The notes: a model not told the origin generated them from the letters alone. Shown: positions 1 through 9,547, counted from the stretch's first letter. The stretch is DNA of 53,090 nt from UBA10133 sp964348455 (GCA_964348455.1 CAYGCQ010000007.1:1-53090); one strand, 5' to 3'. Made by a program: numbers and translations.

Positions 1-1
1 G

Positions 2-1897
2 ATTGCGATTGCTCAAATTGAAGTAGTTGCCGGAAGACCTGATCTAAATACGAGCAAAATATTGAAGGAAGTTGAAAATGCTAAAAAAAGAGGAGTAGAT
101 TTAATTCTATTTTCGGAGATGGTCGTTCCCGGTTATTTACTGGGAGATGAATGGGAAAATGACTCCTTTTTGGATGACTTAATGGAATATAACGAAGATA
201 TCCGAAAAGCCAGCCAAGACATTACAGTTATTTGGGGAAGTGTGTTTGTGGATAAAAGTAAAAAAGGCGAAGATGGCCGGGTACGAAAATACAATACAGT
301 TTACTTGGCTCAAAATGGAAAGTGGATAAGTAATGGCGTATTTGACGGTCATACTTTTAAAACACTGATGCCCAAGTATCGAGAGTTTGATGATGAAAGG
401 CATTTCTATTCCATGTTGAGACTAGCTAATGAATCGAAGAAGTCTTTAAAGGATTTACTAAAACCTTTTAAGGTGGATATAGATGGCAAGAAAATCAATA
501 TCGGAGCTATACTTTGCGAAGATATGTGGAGTGATGATTATGCCGACAATCCCTCAAAAATCTTAGTGGAAAATGGAGCTGAGCTAATCGTGAATCTATC
601 ATGCTCTCCCTGGACATGGAGAAAAAACGATAAAAGAAATAGGGTGGTGAAGTCTCTTCTTGAAGAAGTAAAAGTTCCCTTCCTGTATTGCAACAATATC
701 GGTATCCAGAATAATGGGAAAAATGTTTTCCTTTTTGATGGAAACTCGACGGCATATAACAAGGATGGCGAGATTGCTATACAGGCTAAAGATTATGTGG
801 AGGAGACTGTGGATGTGTTATGGAGTGAGATTGCTTCGGTTCGAAGAATCGAAACTCGCAATGACGGATTGAGTAAATTATCGGATGAGAGGGATGTGGA
901 GGAACTCTATACAGGGTTGGTCTTTGGGTTAAAAAGATTTTTTGAAACAAACAAGATGAACAGAGCTGTGCTCGGTCTATCAGGAGGAGTAGATTCGGCT
1001 GTAAGTACTTGTCTGCTGGCCGAAGCAATTGGAACAGAGAATGTCTTTGCAGTAAATATGCCTTCCAAATTTAATTCAGACCTAACAAAAAATGCTGCTT
1101 TGGAGCTCGCTGACAATCTAGGAGTAAATTATGGTGTACTACCGATTCAAGAATCAGTAGATTTGACTGTCAAACAACTGGAGAGTCTGGAGTTCGAAAG
1201 AAGAGGCGATAAAAAAACGATTACAAATGTAGAAGTAACCGGGTATAGTCTAGAGAACATACAAGCAAGAGATCGGGGAAGTAGGGTGCTGGCCGGTATC
1301 GCAGCATGTTTGGGAGCGGTGTTTACCAACAATGGGAACAAGACAGAGACTACCATAGGATGGTGTACCTTGTATGGTGATGTCAACGGAGCAATAGCTC
1401 CAATCGCCGATATTTACAAAGGGGAAGTTTATCAACTGGCTAGGTATATAAATAGGCTGGCGGGTAAAGAAATTATTCCGGAAGAAATCTTGAATGTTAT
1501 ACCGTCAGCGGAACTTTCGGATAAACAAGATGTCACCAAAGGTTTGGGGGATCCGATATTGTATCCGTATCACGATAGACTATTTCGTTCCTTCGTAGAA
1601 TTCAGAAGAGATCCTGAATATATTTTGGAACTTTACGCTAAGGGAGAGCTGGAAAAAGAATTAAAAATTGAGGCAGGGCTAGTCGCCAAATATTTTCCAA
1701 CCCCTGAAGCCTTCATCGCTGACTTGGAGCACAAATGGAAACAGTACAAAATAAATGTATTTAAAAGAATACAAGCTCCCCCGATTATAGCGGTAAGCCG
1801 AAGAGCGTTCGGCTTTGACCTCCGAGAAGCACAAAATGGAGTTTATTTTACAAGGGGGTATGAGGAGATGAAGAAGGAGCTATTGAAAGTGGAATAA
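2..1897 (+). CDS. nadE: Glutamine-dependent NAD(+) synthetase, 5' end cut off by the window
   Basis: Makes NAD from nicotinate adenine dinucleotide, with ammonia released from glutamine. The N-terminal half is a nitrilase-type amidase: Glu in LILFSEM, Lys in LMPKYREF and Cys in ILCEDMW (codon 515-517) form the catalytic triad. The C-terminal half is an ATP-pyrophosphatase synthetase with the P-loop LGLSGGVDSAVS near base 971. The frame is open from base 2 and its first residues (IAIAQIEVVAG) fit the start of the amidase fold, so the TTG at 62 is not the true start and only a few codons are missing. The stop lies against a palindromic repeat, and the last codons (LKVE) recur at 2007-2022. Confidence 0.95.
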   Translation: MAIAQIEVVAGRPDLNTSKILKEVENAKKRGVDLILFSEMVVPGYLLGDEWENDSFLDDLMEYNEDIRKASQDITVIWGSVFVDKSKKGEDGRVRKYNTVYLAQNGKWISNGVFDGHTFKTLMPKYREFDDERHFYSMLRLANESKKSLKDLLKPFKVDIDGKKINIGAILCEDMWSDDYADNPSKILVENGAELIVNLSCSPWTWRKNDKRNRVVKSLLEEVKVPFLYCNNIGIQNNGKNVFLFDGNSTAYNKDGEIAIQAKDYVEETVDVLWSEIASVRRIETRNDGLSKLSDERDVEELYTGLVFGLKRFFETNKMNRAVLGLSGGVDSAVSTCLLAEAIGTENVFAVNMPSKFNSDLTKNAALELADNLGVNYGVLPIQESVDLTVKQLESLEFERRGDKKTITNVEVTGYSLENIQARDRGSRVLAGIAACLGAVFTNNGNKTETTIGWCTLYGDVNGAIAPIADIYKGEVYQLARYINRLAGKEIIPEEILNVIPSAELSDKQDVTKGLGDPILYPYHDRLFRSFVEFRRDPEYILELYAKGELEKELKIEAGLVAKYFPTPEAFIADLEHKWKQYKINVFKRIQAPPIIAVSRRAFGFDLREAQNGVYFTRGYEEMKKELLKVE

Positions 1898-1903
1898 TTG
1901 GAG

Positions 1904-1930
1904 GGATTCCGGGTCAAGCCCGGAATGACA
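1904..1930 (+). repeat. GGATTCC-GAATGACA palindromic repeat, copy 1
   Basis: The inverted arms GGATTCCGGG and CCCGGAAT surround TCAAG, followed by GACA. It is the first of more than 20 copies in the window, placed 7 bases after the nadE stop. A degenerate relative follows at about 1948-1990 (CCCTTCGGCTCC ... CGTAATGACG). Confidence 0.85.
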
Positions 1931-2028
1931 TGGGTGTTTCTGTGTCGCCACCCTTCGGCTCCTCTCGGGGCAGGCTGACTCGTAATGACGTGGGTTAGTA
2001 TGAGAAATTGAAAGTGGAATAATTGAAT

Positions 2029-2055
2029 GGATTCCGGGCCAAGCCCGGAATGACA
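2029..2055 (+). repeat. GGATTCC-GAATGACA palindromic repeat, copy 2
   Basis: Nearly identical to the copy at 1904. It is preceded by a second copy of ATTGAAAGTGGAATAATTG, which also spans the nadE stop, so tail plus repeat are duplicated as one unit of about 50 bp. Confidence 0.85.
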
Positions 2056-2157
2056 TGGGTGGTGTGAATTTCGTGGAGGGAGATTTCTCCACTCGTTTCA
2101 CTCGGTCGAAATGGTGGCGAGAGAGGTGTAGAACAAGCAGAAGTGATAAACTGAATT

Positions 2158-2658
2158 GTGAACTTTCATCCTTTATTGGTACATTTTCCGATTGCCTTTA
2201 TGACGATTTACTGTCTTTTGGAATTGGTAAGATTTAAAAAAATACAAGCTCTTGATTATTGGTTTTATATAAAGGCAGTTTTGGTTATAGTTGGAACGGC
2301 TGCGGCGTTACCCACTATGTTAGCGGGCAAAATTATTGCTGAACAATTTTACGGTCCAGTTTTGGATATTCACTCTAGATTTGCAATATTTACAACCATA
2401 GTTTTTGGAATAATATCCCTATCATACTTAATTGCCTGGATTGAGAAAGATTTCTATTCATATCTACGAAATCGTAATTTTTGTCTCAAACTTATTAAAA
2501 CAAATGACGTTTTGCATCAATCTGGAACGATGGTTGTTCTGGCTTTATTTGGATTAGCTTTAATTAGCATAACCGGTGCCCTTGGAGGAATAATGGCTTT
2601 TGGGCCAGAAGTTGATCCTTTTACAAAAGTTATTAACGAACTATTTTTTGGAAAATGA
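2158..2658 (+). CDS. DUF2231-family membrane protein
   Basis: A 166-residue protein with four predicted hydrophobic segments. The opening NFHPLLVHFPIAFM matches the HPxxVHFPIA signature that begins DUF2231 proteins; those His residues may bind haem or metal, but the function is unknown. GTG start at 2158. It overlaps the glycerate kinase gene by 4 bases (ATGA), so the two are translationally coupled at the head of a run of genes reaching 7463. About 100 bases of repeat-derived DNA precede it and no clear promoter was recognised. Confidence 0.75.
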   Translation: MNFHPLLVHFPIAFMTIYCLLELVRFKKIQALDYWFYIKAVLVIVGTAAALPTMLAGKIIAEQFYGPVLDIHSRFAIFTTIVFGIISLSYLIAWIEKDFYSYLRNRNFCLKLIKTNDVLHQSGTMVVLALFGLALISITGALGGIMAFGPEVDPFTKVINELFFGK

Positions 2659-3926
2659 ACTTAATAAAAAACTTGGCCAAACTTAAGACTTCCGAGAGAA
2701 GAGCAGTAGCATTAAAAATACTGGAAGCGGGGTTGGGAGCTATTCAACCCAACAAAGTATTGGCAGACACTTTATCGAGAGATGGTGATACTGTTTACAT
2801 TAAGAATAAAAAATTTAACCTGAGAAAATTCGAAAGAGTGTTCATGATAGGGTTCGGAAAAGGATCGGGGGAGATTTCTGTGCGCCTTGAAAAAGTCCTC
2901 GGAGATAATTTAACTGAGGGATTTGTCATTGATACTACACCAATAGATTTCAAAAAAGCACATTTTACGCTTGGAACTCACCCACTTCCATCTAAGGTCA
3001 ATGTCGATTTTACTGAGCGTGTTCTAGGTAGTTTGAAAAATCTAAACAAAAAAGATTTAGTGATAATTGTTGTTTGCGGGGGCGGCTCTGCTCTTTTTGA
3101 GGCACCGCACTCTTTGAGTGTAGCCAAGCTGACAGTAGTATCCTCTAGACTTCTAAACTCAGGGGCAAATATTTCGGAGATGAATGTGGTCAGGAAACAC
3201 CTTTCCAAAGTAAAGGGTGGGGGCTTGGCAAAACATTTATACCCAGCAAAGATTGTGAATCTAATATTCTCGGATGTGCCAGGGAACCACCTATCAGTAA
3301 TTGCCTCCGGTCCAACAGTAAGAGATAGGTCTACATCCAAAAAGGCTTTATCTATTTTGAATAAATACAAAATTGAATCATCGCTCATTCCTGACTCCGC
3401 ACTGACCGAGCTGCCGAAGGATGAAAAATATTTTGAGCAAGTTTCAAATGTAATGATGCTCAGTAATCAGACCGCTCTTACGGCCATGCAGGTCGAGGCA
3501 AAGAAATTGGGTTTTAAAAGCGCGATATTCTCTGACAGAGTTGAGGGAGATGCAAAAAAAATTGGAAAAAAATTAATTGAGCAAACACCTCCAGGGAAGA
3601 TTCTACTTGCCGGCGGAGAAACAACAGTAACCGTGACAGGTAGTGGTAAGGGAGGAAGAAATCAGACGCTGGTTCTGGCATCCTTGCCAGTTCAAGATGA
3701 TACACTTATATTATCGTTTGACTCCGACGGTGTAGATTATTATAAGTTTGGTGGAGCTATCGGAGACTCAGAAACATTAACAAAAGCTGAAAAGTTAAAA
3801 TTAGATCCCCAAGCTTTTTTGAACGATGACGACAGCTCAACCTTTTTTGAAAAAATTGGTGACGGTATCTTTACAGATAAACTTGGGTCAAATGTTGCTG
3901 ATTTAATTATGGTTTTAAAAATATAA
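2655..3926 (+). CDS. Glycerate 2-kinase (DUF4147/MOFRL family)
   Basis: Predicted to phosphorylate D-glycerate to 2-phosphoglycerate, feeding lower glycolysis. Length (423 residues) and order fit the GckA/TtuD family: an N-terminal nucleotide-binding domain with VFMIGFGKGS and VVCGGGSALF, SDVPGNHLSVIASGPT in the middle, and a C-terminal MOFRL part with LAGGETTVTVTGSGKGGRNQ and FDSDGVD. ATGA overlap with the gene before it, and only 2 bases to transketolase after it. The neighbours (transketolase, glycolate or lactate oxidase) point to a small carbon-acid and pentose module. Substrate assigned by family only. Confidence 0.88.
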   Translation: MNLIKNLAKLKTSERRAVALKILEAGLGAIQPNKVLADTLSRDGDTVYIKNKKFNLRKFERVFMIGFGKGSGEISVRLEKVLGDNLTEGFVIDTTPIDFKKAHFTLGTHPLPSKVNVDFTERVLGSLKNLNKKDLVIIVVCGGGSALFEAPHSLSVAKLTVVSSRLLNSGANISEMNVVRKHLSKVKGGGLAKHLYPAKIVNLIFSDVPGNHLSVIASGPTVRDRSTSKKALSILNKYKIESSLIPDSALTELPKDEKYFEQVSNVMMLSNQTALTAMQVEAKKLGFKSAIFSDRVEGDAKKIGKKLIEQTPPGKILLAGGETTVTVTGSGKGGRNQTLVLASLPVQDDTLILSFDSDGVDYYKFGGAIGDSETLTKAEKLKLDPQAFLNDDDSSTFFEKIGDGIFTDKLGSNVADLIMVLKI

Positions 3927-3928
3927 AA

Positions 3929-4822
3929 ATGGACATAGAACTAACTGAGGATAAACTATTTGAACTAAATGACTTGGCTGTAAAAGCTAGAGAGCTGGTT
4001 ATTGAAACTTTGGTAGAGGCAAAGTCTGGACATAGTGCCGGCCCGTTAGGCATGGCGGACATTTTTGTGGCTTTCTACTTTCATATCTTAAAACACGACC
4101 CGAAAAATCCTGAGTGGGTTGACCGAGATAAACTGGTACTTTCAAACGGACACATTTGCCCTATACAGTACGTGACTATGGCTATGGCAGGCTACTTCCC
4201 CATTGAAGAGCTTAAGACGCTTCGTAAGATTAACTCTAGACTTCAAGGACACCCTTCTCGCCACTACTTACCTGGCTTAGAAACATCTTCAGGGCCGCTT
4301 GGAGAAGGTATCTCCCAGGCAATTGGTTTGGCAATGGCGGCAAAACTAAATAAAAACAAACAATACATTTACTGCATCGCCTCAGACGGAGAACATCAAG
4401 AAGGTAACACTTGGGAAGCTATTATGTTCGCCGGTAAAAATAGAATAAACAACCTAACTGTGATAATCGATCGTAATAATATTCAAATCGATGGATTTAC
4501 TGAGGACATAATGCCACTCGAGCCATTGCGAGAAAAGTATGAATCATTTGGTTGGTTTGTCTTAGACGTAGACGGAAATAATATCAGAGCCTTTGAAGAA
4601 ACTGTTAGAGAGGCTAGGGCAATATTTAATAAACCCACGGTAATCATTGCCCACACGATACCCGGGAAAGGGGTTGATTTTATGGAAAGAAATTATTTGT
4701 GGCATGGTAACCCTCCTGACGTAGCTGAAGTTCCCGGGGCACCAGCAAAGGGAGATCAGGCAACTGTGGCTTTGGCGGAACTAAGAACATTACAAGGAAA
4801 AATTGAAAGCGAACACCAATAA
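3929..4822 (+). CDS. tkt: Transketolase, N-terminal (thiamine diphosphate) subunit
   Basis: First half of a split transketolase that moves two-carbon units between sugar phosphates. SGHSAGPLGMADIFVAF and KLVLSNGHICP are the usual N-terminal motifs, and SDGEHQEGNTWEA followed by NNLTVIIDRNN is the thiamine diphosphate and Mg2+ site. A split enzyme of about 297 plus 328 residues is common in archaea, Thermotogae and CPR bacteria. The stop is followed 1 base later by the start of the second subunit, so both should be made in equal amounts. Confidence 0.93.
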   Translation: MDIELTEDKLFELNDLAVKARELVIETLVEAKSGHSAGPLGMADIFVAFYFHILKHDPKNPEWVDRDKLVLSNGHICPIQYVTMAMAGYFPIEELKTLRKINSRLQGHPSRHYLPGLETSSGPLGEGISQAIGLAMAAKLNKNKQYIYCIASDGEHQEGNTWEAIMFAGKNRINNLTVIIDRNNIQIDGFTEDIMPLEPLREKYESFGWFVLDVDGNNIRAFEETVREARAIFNKPTVIIAHTIPGKGVDFMERNYLWHGNPPDVAEVPGAPAKGDQATVALAELRTLQGKIESEHQ

Positions 4823-4823
4823 T

Positions 4824-5810
4824 ATGCTTAACCCAAATCTAAAACTAAACCCAAAATTATTTGATGATGATGTGGAGAAAAAAGCTACCAGAGATGGTTT
4901 TGGCACAGCTATTGTGGAGCTGGGAGACAAAAGTCCAAACGTAGTCGTTCTAACCGCTGACTTGTCTGAATCAACAAGAACTGACGAATTTTCCAAAAAA
5001 TACCCTGACAGGTTTATTGAGTGTGGGGTGGCAGAACAAAATATGGCTGCAATGGCAGCGGGCATGGCAATTGGAGGAATGATCCCCTTCATTTCTTCAT
5101 ACGCAACCTTCTCTCCCGGAAAAAATTGGGAAACCATTAGGACAACTGTTGTGTACAGCCAAACAAATGTTAAGATCGCCGGACATCACAGTGGAATTAT
5201 GACTGGACCAGATGGCTCTACTCACCAGGCAACTGAAGATATTGCAATAACTCGTTGCTGGCCAGGAATGACAGTTCTGGTTCCATGCGACAGTGTCGAA
5301 GCAAGAAAGGCAACTTTGTGGGCCGGAGATTATAGCGGTCCGGTTTACCTGAGATACAGTAGAGACAAGTCTGTGACGATGACGACAGAAGAAACTCCCT
5401 ACGACGGTAAAGCTCAAGAGTTTTGGATTTCAGAAAATCCGCAGGCAACAATATTTGCCACGGGACATGAGCTATATTATGGACTGCTAGCGGCTAGAGA
5501 ACTTGAGAGTGAAGGAGTCATGGTAAACGTTGTAAATATCACTTCGATCAAACCACTAGATGAAATAGGAGTGTTGGCTGCAATAGAAAAATCAGGAGCA
5601 GTTGTAAGTGTGGAAGATCATCAGATAATGGGTGGGCTCGGCGGGGCATTAGCTGAATTTTTTGCAGTAAAAAAACCAACTCCGATGGAATTTATTGGCC
5701 TCCAAAATACTTTTGCAGAGTCCGGTAGTCCAAAAGATATTATAGAAAAATATGGAATGGGAAAAGCAGCAATCATGGAGGCAGTTAAAAGAGTAGTGGG
5801 TAGAAAATAA
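4824..5810 (+). CDS. tkt: Transketolase, C-terminal (pyrimidine-binding) subunit
   Basis: Second half of the split transketolase. It has the pyrimidine-binding domain (VVVLTADLSEST, and FIECGVAEQNMAAMAAGMA with the catalytic Glu) and a C-terminal regulatory fold (VVSVEDHQIMGGLGGALAE). The ATG at 4824 was chosen over an upstream in-frame TTG at 4803, because the ATG lies 1 base after the first subunit's stop and removes an overlap. The next gene's ATG follows the TAA directly at 5811. Confidence 0.93.
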   Translation: MLNPNLKLNPKLFDDDVEKKATRDGFGTAIVELGDKSPNVVVLTADLSESTRTDEFSKKYPDRFIECGVAEQNMAAMAAGMAIGGMIPFISSYATFSPGKNWETIRTTVVYSQTNVKIAGHHSGIMTGPDGSTHQATEDIAITRCWPGMTVLVPCDSVEARKATLWAGDYSGPVYLRYSRDKSVTMTTEETPYDGKAQEFWISENPQATIFATGHELYYGLLAARELESEGVMVNVVNITSIKPLDEIGVLAAIEKSGAVVSVEDHQIMGGLGGALAEFFAVKKPTPMEFIGLQNTFAESGSPKDIIEKYGMGKAAIMEAVKRVVGRK

Positions 5811-7463
5811 ATGGAAGTCAGGCTAATTGAAGAACTAAAAAGCATTATTGAAGGTGACGTTGAGACTGACTATCCGACACTAAATATCTATAGTCATGAT
5901 GCCAGTTTGTTTGAGGTTATGCCAGAAGTGGTAGTTTTTCCAAAAAACAATAAGGATTTAGAGAAACTGGTGGAATTTGTAAGTAAATACAAGAAGGAGT
6001 TTCCAAAACTTTCTCTGACGGCTAGATCGGCAGGAACCGACATGAGCGGTGGACCATTGAATGACTCAATAATTGTGGAGTATTCGAGATATTTCAACCA
6101 CACTCCAACTGTGAATGAAGATGTTGCCACGACCGAACCTGGAGTTTTTTATCGAGATTTTGAAATTGAAACTCTAAAGAAAGGGCTACTGTTCCCCTCT
6201 TATCCCGCCTCTAAGTCAATTTGTGCTATGGGGGGGATTGTAAACAATAATTCGGGTGGAGAAAAAAGCCTAAAGTATGGAAAAACCCAAAACTTTGTTA
6301 GAAAAATTGAAACAGTTTTAGCGGACGGAAAATCCCACACTATTCAACCACTGGAAAAAGCAGAGTTGGAAATTAAGATGGCAGAAAAAGACTTTGAAGG
6401 TGAACTGTATCGAGGTATTTATAAAATTGTTACAGAAAATAAAGAAATTATTCAACAAGCGAGGCCGACGGTTCATAAGAATTCAGCGGGCTACAACTTG
6501 TGGGATGTTTGGAATGAGAAAACGGGAATATTTGACCTTACTAAACTTTGGGTAGGAGCCCAAGGAACTTTAGGTGTGATGACGGGAGCAGACATCGGTC
6601 TGGTACCAATTCAGAAACACAGACAAATGGTGGTAGTGTTCCTTCCAAACATGGATAATTTGGGCGAGATAATAAAAAAAGTGCTACCTCTCGGACCGGA
6701 GAGCTTCGAGTCGTATGATGACAACACACTTAAATTGGCTCTTAGGTATTTACCGGAATTTGCAAAACAGTTGGGTGTATTTGGAATGATACAGGCAGGA
6801 TTAGCTTTTCTCCCCGCTTTTATGATGATGTTTACAGGAAGATTACCTAAACTTATACTGCAAATTGATTTTACGGGTAATGATGAAACAGAACTAGCTC
6901 TTAAAGTTAAGAAGCTCATTGAGCTACTAAAACCCTTGAAGGTAAAAACTCAAGTAGCGGTCGAGAAACAAGAAGAAAAATACTGGCTGGTTAGAAGAGA
7001 AAGTTTTAACCTGCTTAGAAATAAGATACGAGAAAAGCACACTGCACCATTCATAGATGATTTTGTGATTGACCCACAAAAAATACAAACAGTCTTGCCT
7101 CAAGTTACACAAATTCTTTCAGAACATCCTGAGTTTATCTTCACTGTGGCAGGTCATGTTGGTGAAGGAAATTTTCACATAATCCCAATTGTGGACATCA
7201 AAGATCCGAAAGTTCGTGAAGCAATTCCTGTCATCGCTCAAAAAGTATACAAAATCATCACTGAAAATGGGGGTTCCACAACAGGAGAACACAATGATGG
7301 ACTGATTCGGACACCATACCTGAAAGACATGTTTGGAGAAAAAATGGTGAACTTGTTCGAAAACGTCAAAAACACCTTTGATCCTTTAGGGATTTTTAAT
7401 CCAAGAAAAAAAGTTCGAGGAGATCTTGATTTCGCAATGAGTCACCTGAGGGAGAAATGGTAA
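5811..7463 (+). CDS. FAD-linked oxidase, GlcD / D-lactate dehydrogenase type
   Basis: A flavin dehydrogenase of the FAD-binding type 4 family, predicted to oxidise a 2-hydroxy acid such as D-lactate or glycolate. RSAGTDMSGG and FPSYPASKSICAMGG-IVNNNSGG are the FAD pyrophosphate contacts, and the C-terminal cap has the metal motif VAGHVGEGNFHI and TGEHNDG. At 550 residues there is no Cys-rich iron-sulfur domain, so electron transfer would need a partner. It is the last gene of the run that starts at 2158 and begins at the base after the transketolase stop. The substrate cannot be told from sequence. Confidence 0.85.
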   Translation: MEVRLIEELKSIIEGDVETDYPTLNIYSHDASLFEVMPEVVVFPKNNKDLEKLVEFVSKYKKEFPKLSLTARSAGTDMSGGPLNDSIIVEYSRYFNHTPTVNEDVATTEPGVFYRDFEIETLKKGLLFPSYPASKSICAMGGIVNNNSGGEKSLKYGKTQNFVRKIETVLADGKSHTIQPLEKAELEIKMAEKDFEGELYRGIYKIVTENKEIIQQARPTVHKNSAGYNLWDVWNEKTGIFDLTKLWVGAQGTLGVMTGADIGLVPIQKHRQMVVVFLPNMDNLGEIIKKVLPLGPESFESYDDNTLKLALRYLPEFAKQLGVFGMIQAGLAFLPAFMMMFTGRLPKLILQIDFTGNDETELALKVKKLIELLKPLKVKTQVAVEKQEEKYWLVRRESFNLLRNKIREKHTAPFIDDFVIDPQKIQTVLPQVTQILSEHPEFIFTVAGHVGEGNFHIIPIVDIKDPKVREAIPVIAQKVYKIITENGGSTTGEHNDGLIRTPYLKDMFGEKMVNLFENVKNTFDPLGIFNPRKKVRGDLDFAMSHLREKW

Positions 7464-7528
7464 GGTAATAAAGGAAGATGGACCCCCCGCCCAGATAGGT
7501 AAACTCTTTTGAGAGGATGACTTTTTTT

Positions 7529-7555
7529 GGATTCTGAATCAAGTTCAGAATGACA
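7529..7555 (+). repeat. GGATTCC-GAATGACA palindromic repeat (TCTGAATC variant)
   Basis: Variant with GGATTCTGAA / TTCAGAATGACA arms. The rest of 7464-7643 shows a T-run at 7521-7528, weakly terminator-like after the CTCTTTTGAGAG hairpin, and no gene. Confidence 0.75.
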
Positions 7556-7643
7556 AGAATTTTGAGGGTTGACAGAAAAAAATGAGAGTAGTAACATCCA
7601 GATATCTTATAACTGATTATTTTACTGTTATGGGAACAAAAAT

Positions 7644-8453
7644 ATGTTACCTGAAAACGCAAGTCCAACATCGGAAACGGGGATAATATTACGAGAAGAA
7701 AGCAAAGTAATGGAGACTTTAATCGGCGGTGATGCGACGATCGTCCCAAGAATGAGAGGTAAAAATATCGAGGGCTATGATGTGGCATTAATAAAAGAGG
7801 GCGGTAAAGAAGTTAAATTTTCTCTTTCCAAGCAGCAAGGTGATGATTTGATTTCTGCAAGACTCAGTGCACTAACTGAGGGTATTGTAGATATAGGCCA
7901 AGAGGCTTTTGACGCCTTAGTGCCTACTTATGTAGCTGTAGAATACAAGAAAAGATTAATCGCACTTGGTACCCCAGAAGAAGATATTCCAAGCACAACT
8001 TCAGAGATGATTCAAAGAGCTAAAGAAGAACTTATAGAGTATCGAGAGCTAGGAAAAGAGCAGATTGCTTCCGCGGCTCAGGCCGTGGCCGATGAGATCA
8101 TTCAAATTACATATGAAGTATTTAAAGGCAATAAAGTTAGATACAATGGACTGCCAAAAGATTTTCAGCAAGTAATTAAATTCCAACTTCCATCTATAAG
8201 TGCACTTGCTTCCCAACACGCTGGGATAAGTGAAGAAACGATGGATGCTCAAAGACGAGTATTGGCACTGAATCTGATGTCACAAGAAAAAACCAGAGAT
8301 GCAATTCTAGAATGGTTACCTGCCATGGCCGGGGCCGGAGCTGATACGATAGGGACTTTCTTTGGAAAGTTAATCGGGACAACTTCCGGAGCCACTGCAG
8401 GTGCATTTCTTGAAGCTAAGAGTGCAATCCAAAACAGGAAAAAGTCAAAATAA
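7644..8453 (+). CDS. Hypothetical protein, mostly helical, Gly/Ala-rich tail
   Basis: Not recognised. 269 residues, mainly charged helices (KERAKEELIEYRELGKEQ-like stretches), then near the C-terminus a Gly/Ala-rich hydrophobic segment (MAGAGADTIGTFFGKLIG) that could be an amphipathic or hairpin membrane contact, ending in the basic tail NRKKSK. No signal peptide. It stands alone between a repeat-bearing gap and a convergent lipoprotein gene. ATG at 7644; an ATG further in (7711) is also possible. No ribosome site stands out. Confidence 0.55.
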   Translation: MLPENASPTSETGIILREESKVMETLIGGDATIVPRMRGKNIEGYDVALIKEGGKEVKFSLSKQQGDDLISARLSALTEGIVDIGQEAFDALVPTYVAVEYKKRLIALGTPEEDIPSTTSEMIQRAKEELIEYRELGKEQIASAAQAVADEIIQITYEVFKGNKVRYNGLPKDFQQVIKFQLPSISALASQHAGISEETMDAQRRVLALNLMSQEKTRDAILEWLPAMAGAGADTIGTFFGKLIGTTSGATAGAFLEAKSAIQNRKKSK

Positions 8454-8454
8454 G

Positions 8455-8489
8455 CAAAAAAAATCCCTTCACTGTCTAGTGAAGGGATT
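8455..8489 (-). terminator. Intrinsic terminator of the lipoprotein gene
   Basis: A perfect 12-bp stem (AATCCCTTCACT / AGTGAAGGGATT) with loop GTCT. On the minus strand it runs into eight Ts. It lies 8 bases past the stop of the minus-strand gene and against the convergent plus-strand gene. Confidence 0.9.
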
Positions 8490-8497
8490 GGAAAATA

Positions 8498-9415
8498 CTA
8501 TTCACCTCGTAAAATCTTTGAAAGACCTCTTCGAGGTGGTCGGCTACCCACGACTCTGCCTGGAAGGATTTGAGGTGGTTGATCGTAGTATCCTGGCTGT
8601 AAAGATTGCTGCTGCTCTGCAGCCCCCATACTTTTCTGAGCAACATTTCCGAGACCACTAAAAACACCGTTGGCGTTTGGGCCGCCCTCTCCCAGGTATG
8701 CTCCGGTAAATGTAGATCCGTCTGCTCGACGGGCATTAACAAAGGCAACGTGTTTTAGGCTATCTAGGATCATTTTGATAATGATTACTGTAAAGTAGCC
8801 TCCAATGACTCCATAGATACCCTTGATAATTAGGGCTGTAACCTCAACCGGAGCAAAATAGGCTAACCCGAATGCCATAAGAACGAAAGCGATAATGGCT
8901 CCGAACTTGCCCATCCTTAGAGCAAAGATGGCTAAAACACCTGAAATCAAAAATGCCACAAGATTAAAACCAAAAACTGGATCGTTTGATCCCAACAAGC
9001 CGGCAATCTTAATCATGCCGACATCCATTGGGCTGTACGGCGACCAATCAACGGAGATTTGAGCAGAAGAAACTTCAACCTTCTTGCCCCTAATTTTATC
9101 AACCTCCGCTCGAAGCGTGTGAACTCCGGGCCCAGCCAAGCTTACGTTATTACAGGTACTCGTGATTCCAGCGGCCAACCAGCATGAATATGGCCCAAGA
9201 CCATCAACGTAGAGCCTGGCCTCTTTATCCACGTCAAATGTTGAATTTATCGCTACTGATATAGAAAGCGGTCCGTTATCTGGATCGTGAAACTTTGCAT
9301 TTTCCTTAGTGGGAGCCTCGAAGGAGATTTCTCCCGACTCGTACGATCCACAACCGGCTAGAAAGACAGTAAAAATAAGGGTAAGTAGCATGAAAATTAT
9401 TCTTCTTTTTCTCAT
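8498..9415 (-). CDS. Lipoprotein with internal membrane helices, function unknown
   Basis: Signal peptide with lipobox FLAGC, a beta-rich extracellular domain (about residues 25-150), then four hydrophobic segments (LVAFLISGVLAIFAL and following) and a Gln/Pro/Gly-rich tail. No family recognised. The ATG at 9415 was chosen because GGAGG lies 5-9 bases upstream and MRKRR then begins a normal signal peptide; an ATG 36 bases upstream would spoil it. Own strong ribosome site and own terminator make this a self-contained transcription unit, unlike the housekeeping genes nearby. Confidence 0.75.
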   Translation of the reverse strand: MRKRRIIFMLLTLIFTVFLAGCGSYESGEISFEAPTKENAKFHDPDNGPLSISVAINSTFDVDKEARLYVDGLGPYSCWLAAGITSTCNNVSLAGPGVHTLRAEVDKIRGKKVEVSSAQISVDWSPYSPMDVGMIKIAGLLGSNDPVFGFNLVAFLISGVLAIFALRMGKFGAIIAFVLMAFGLAYFAPVEVTALIIKGIYGVIGGYFTVIIIKMILDSLKHVAFVNARRADGSTFTGAYLGEGGPNANGVFSGLGNVAQKSMGAAEQQQSLQPGYYDQPPQILPGRVVGSRPPRRGLSKILRGE

Positions 9416-9547
9416 TCGAACCTCCATGAAAATTATGATTTCAAAGGCCATCTAAACCGGGTGCGCGCCTAGAGCTGTGCTCGGGGTGACCAGCTGTCGG
9501 AGCTATTCGGCTAATTTGATAGTGTGATTTTATCCTATAGGTGCACG

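Noticed and set aside
1880..2101. Open frames across the repeats that translate as RAWPGIHS- or GLDPES-like peptides
   Set aside because: These arise from the palindromic repeat itself and have no start context.
2978..3388. A 136-residue minus-strand frame inside the glycerate kinase gene
   Set aside because: Antisense shadow of a well-conserved gene, with no recognisable product.
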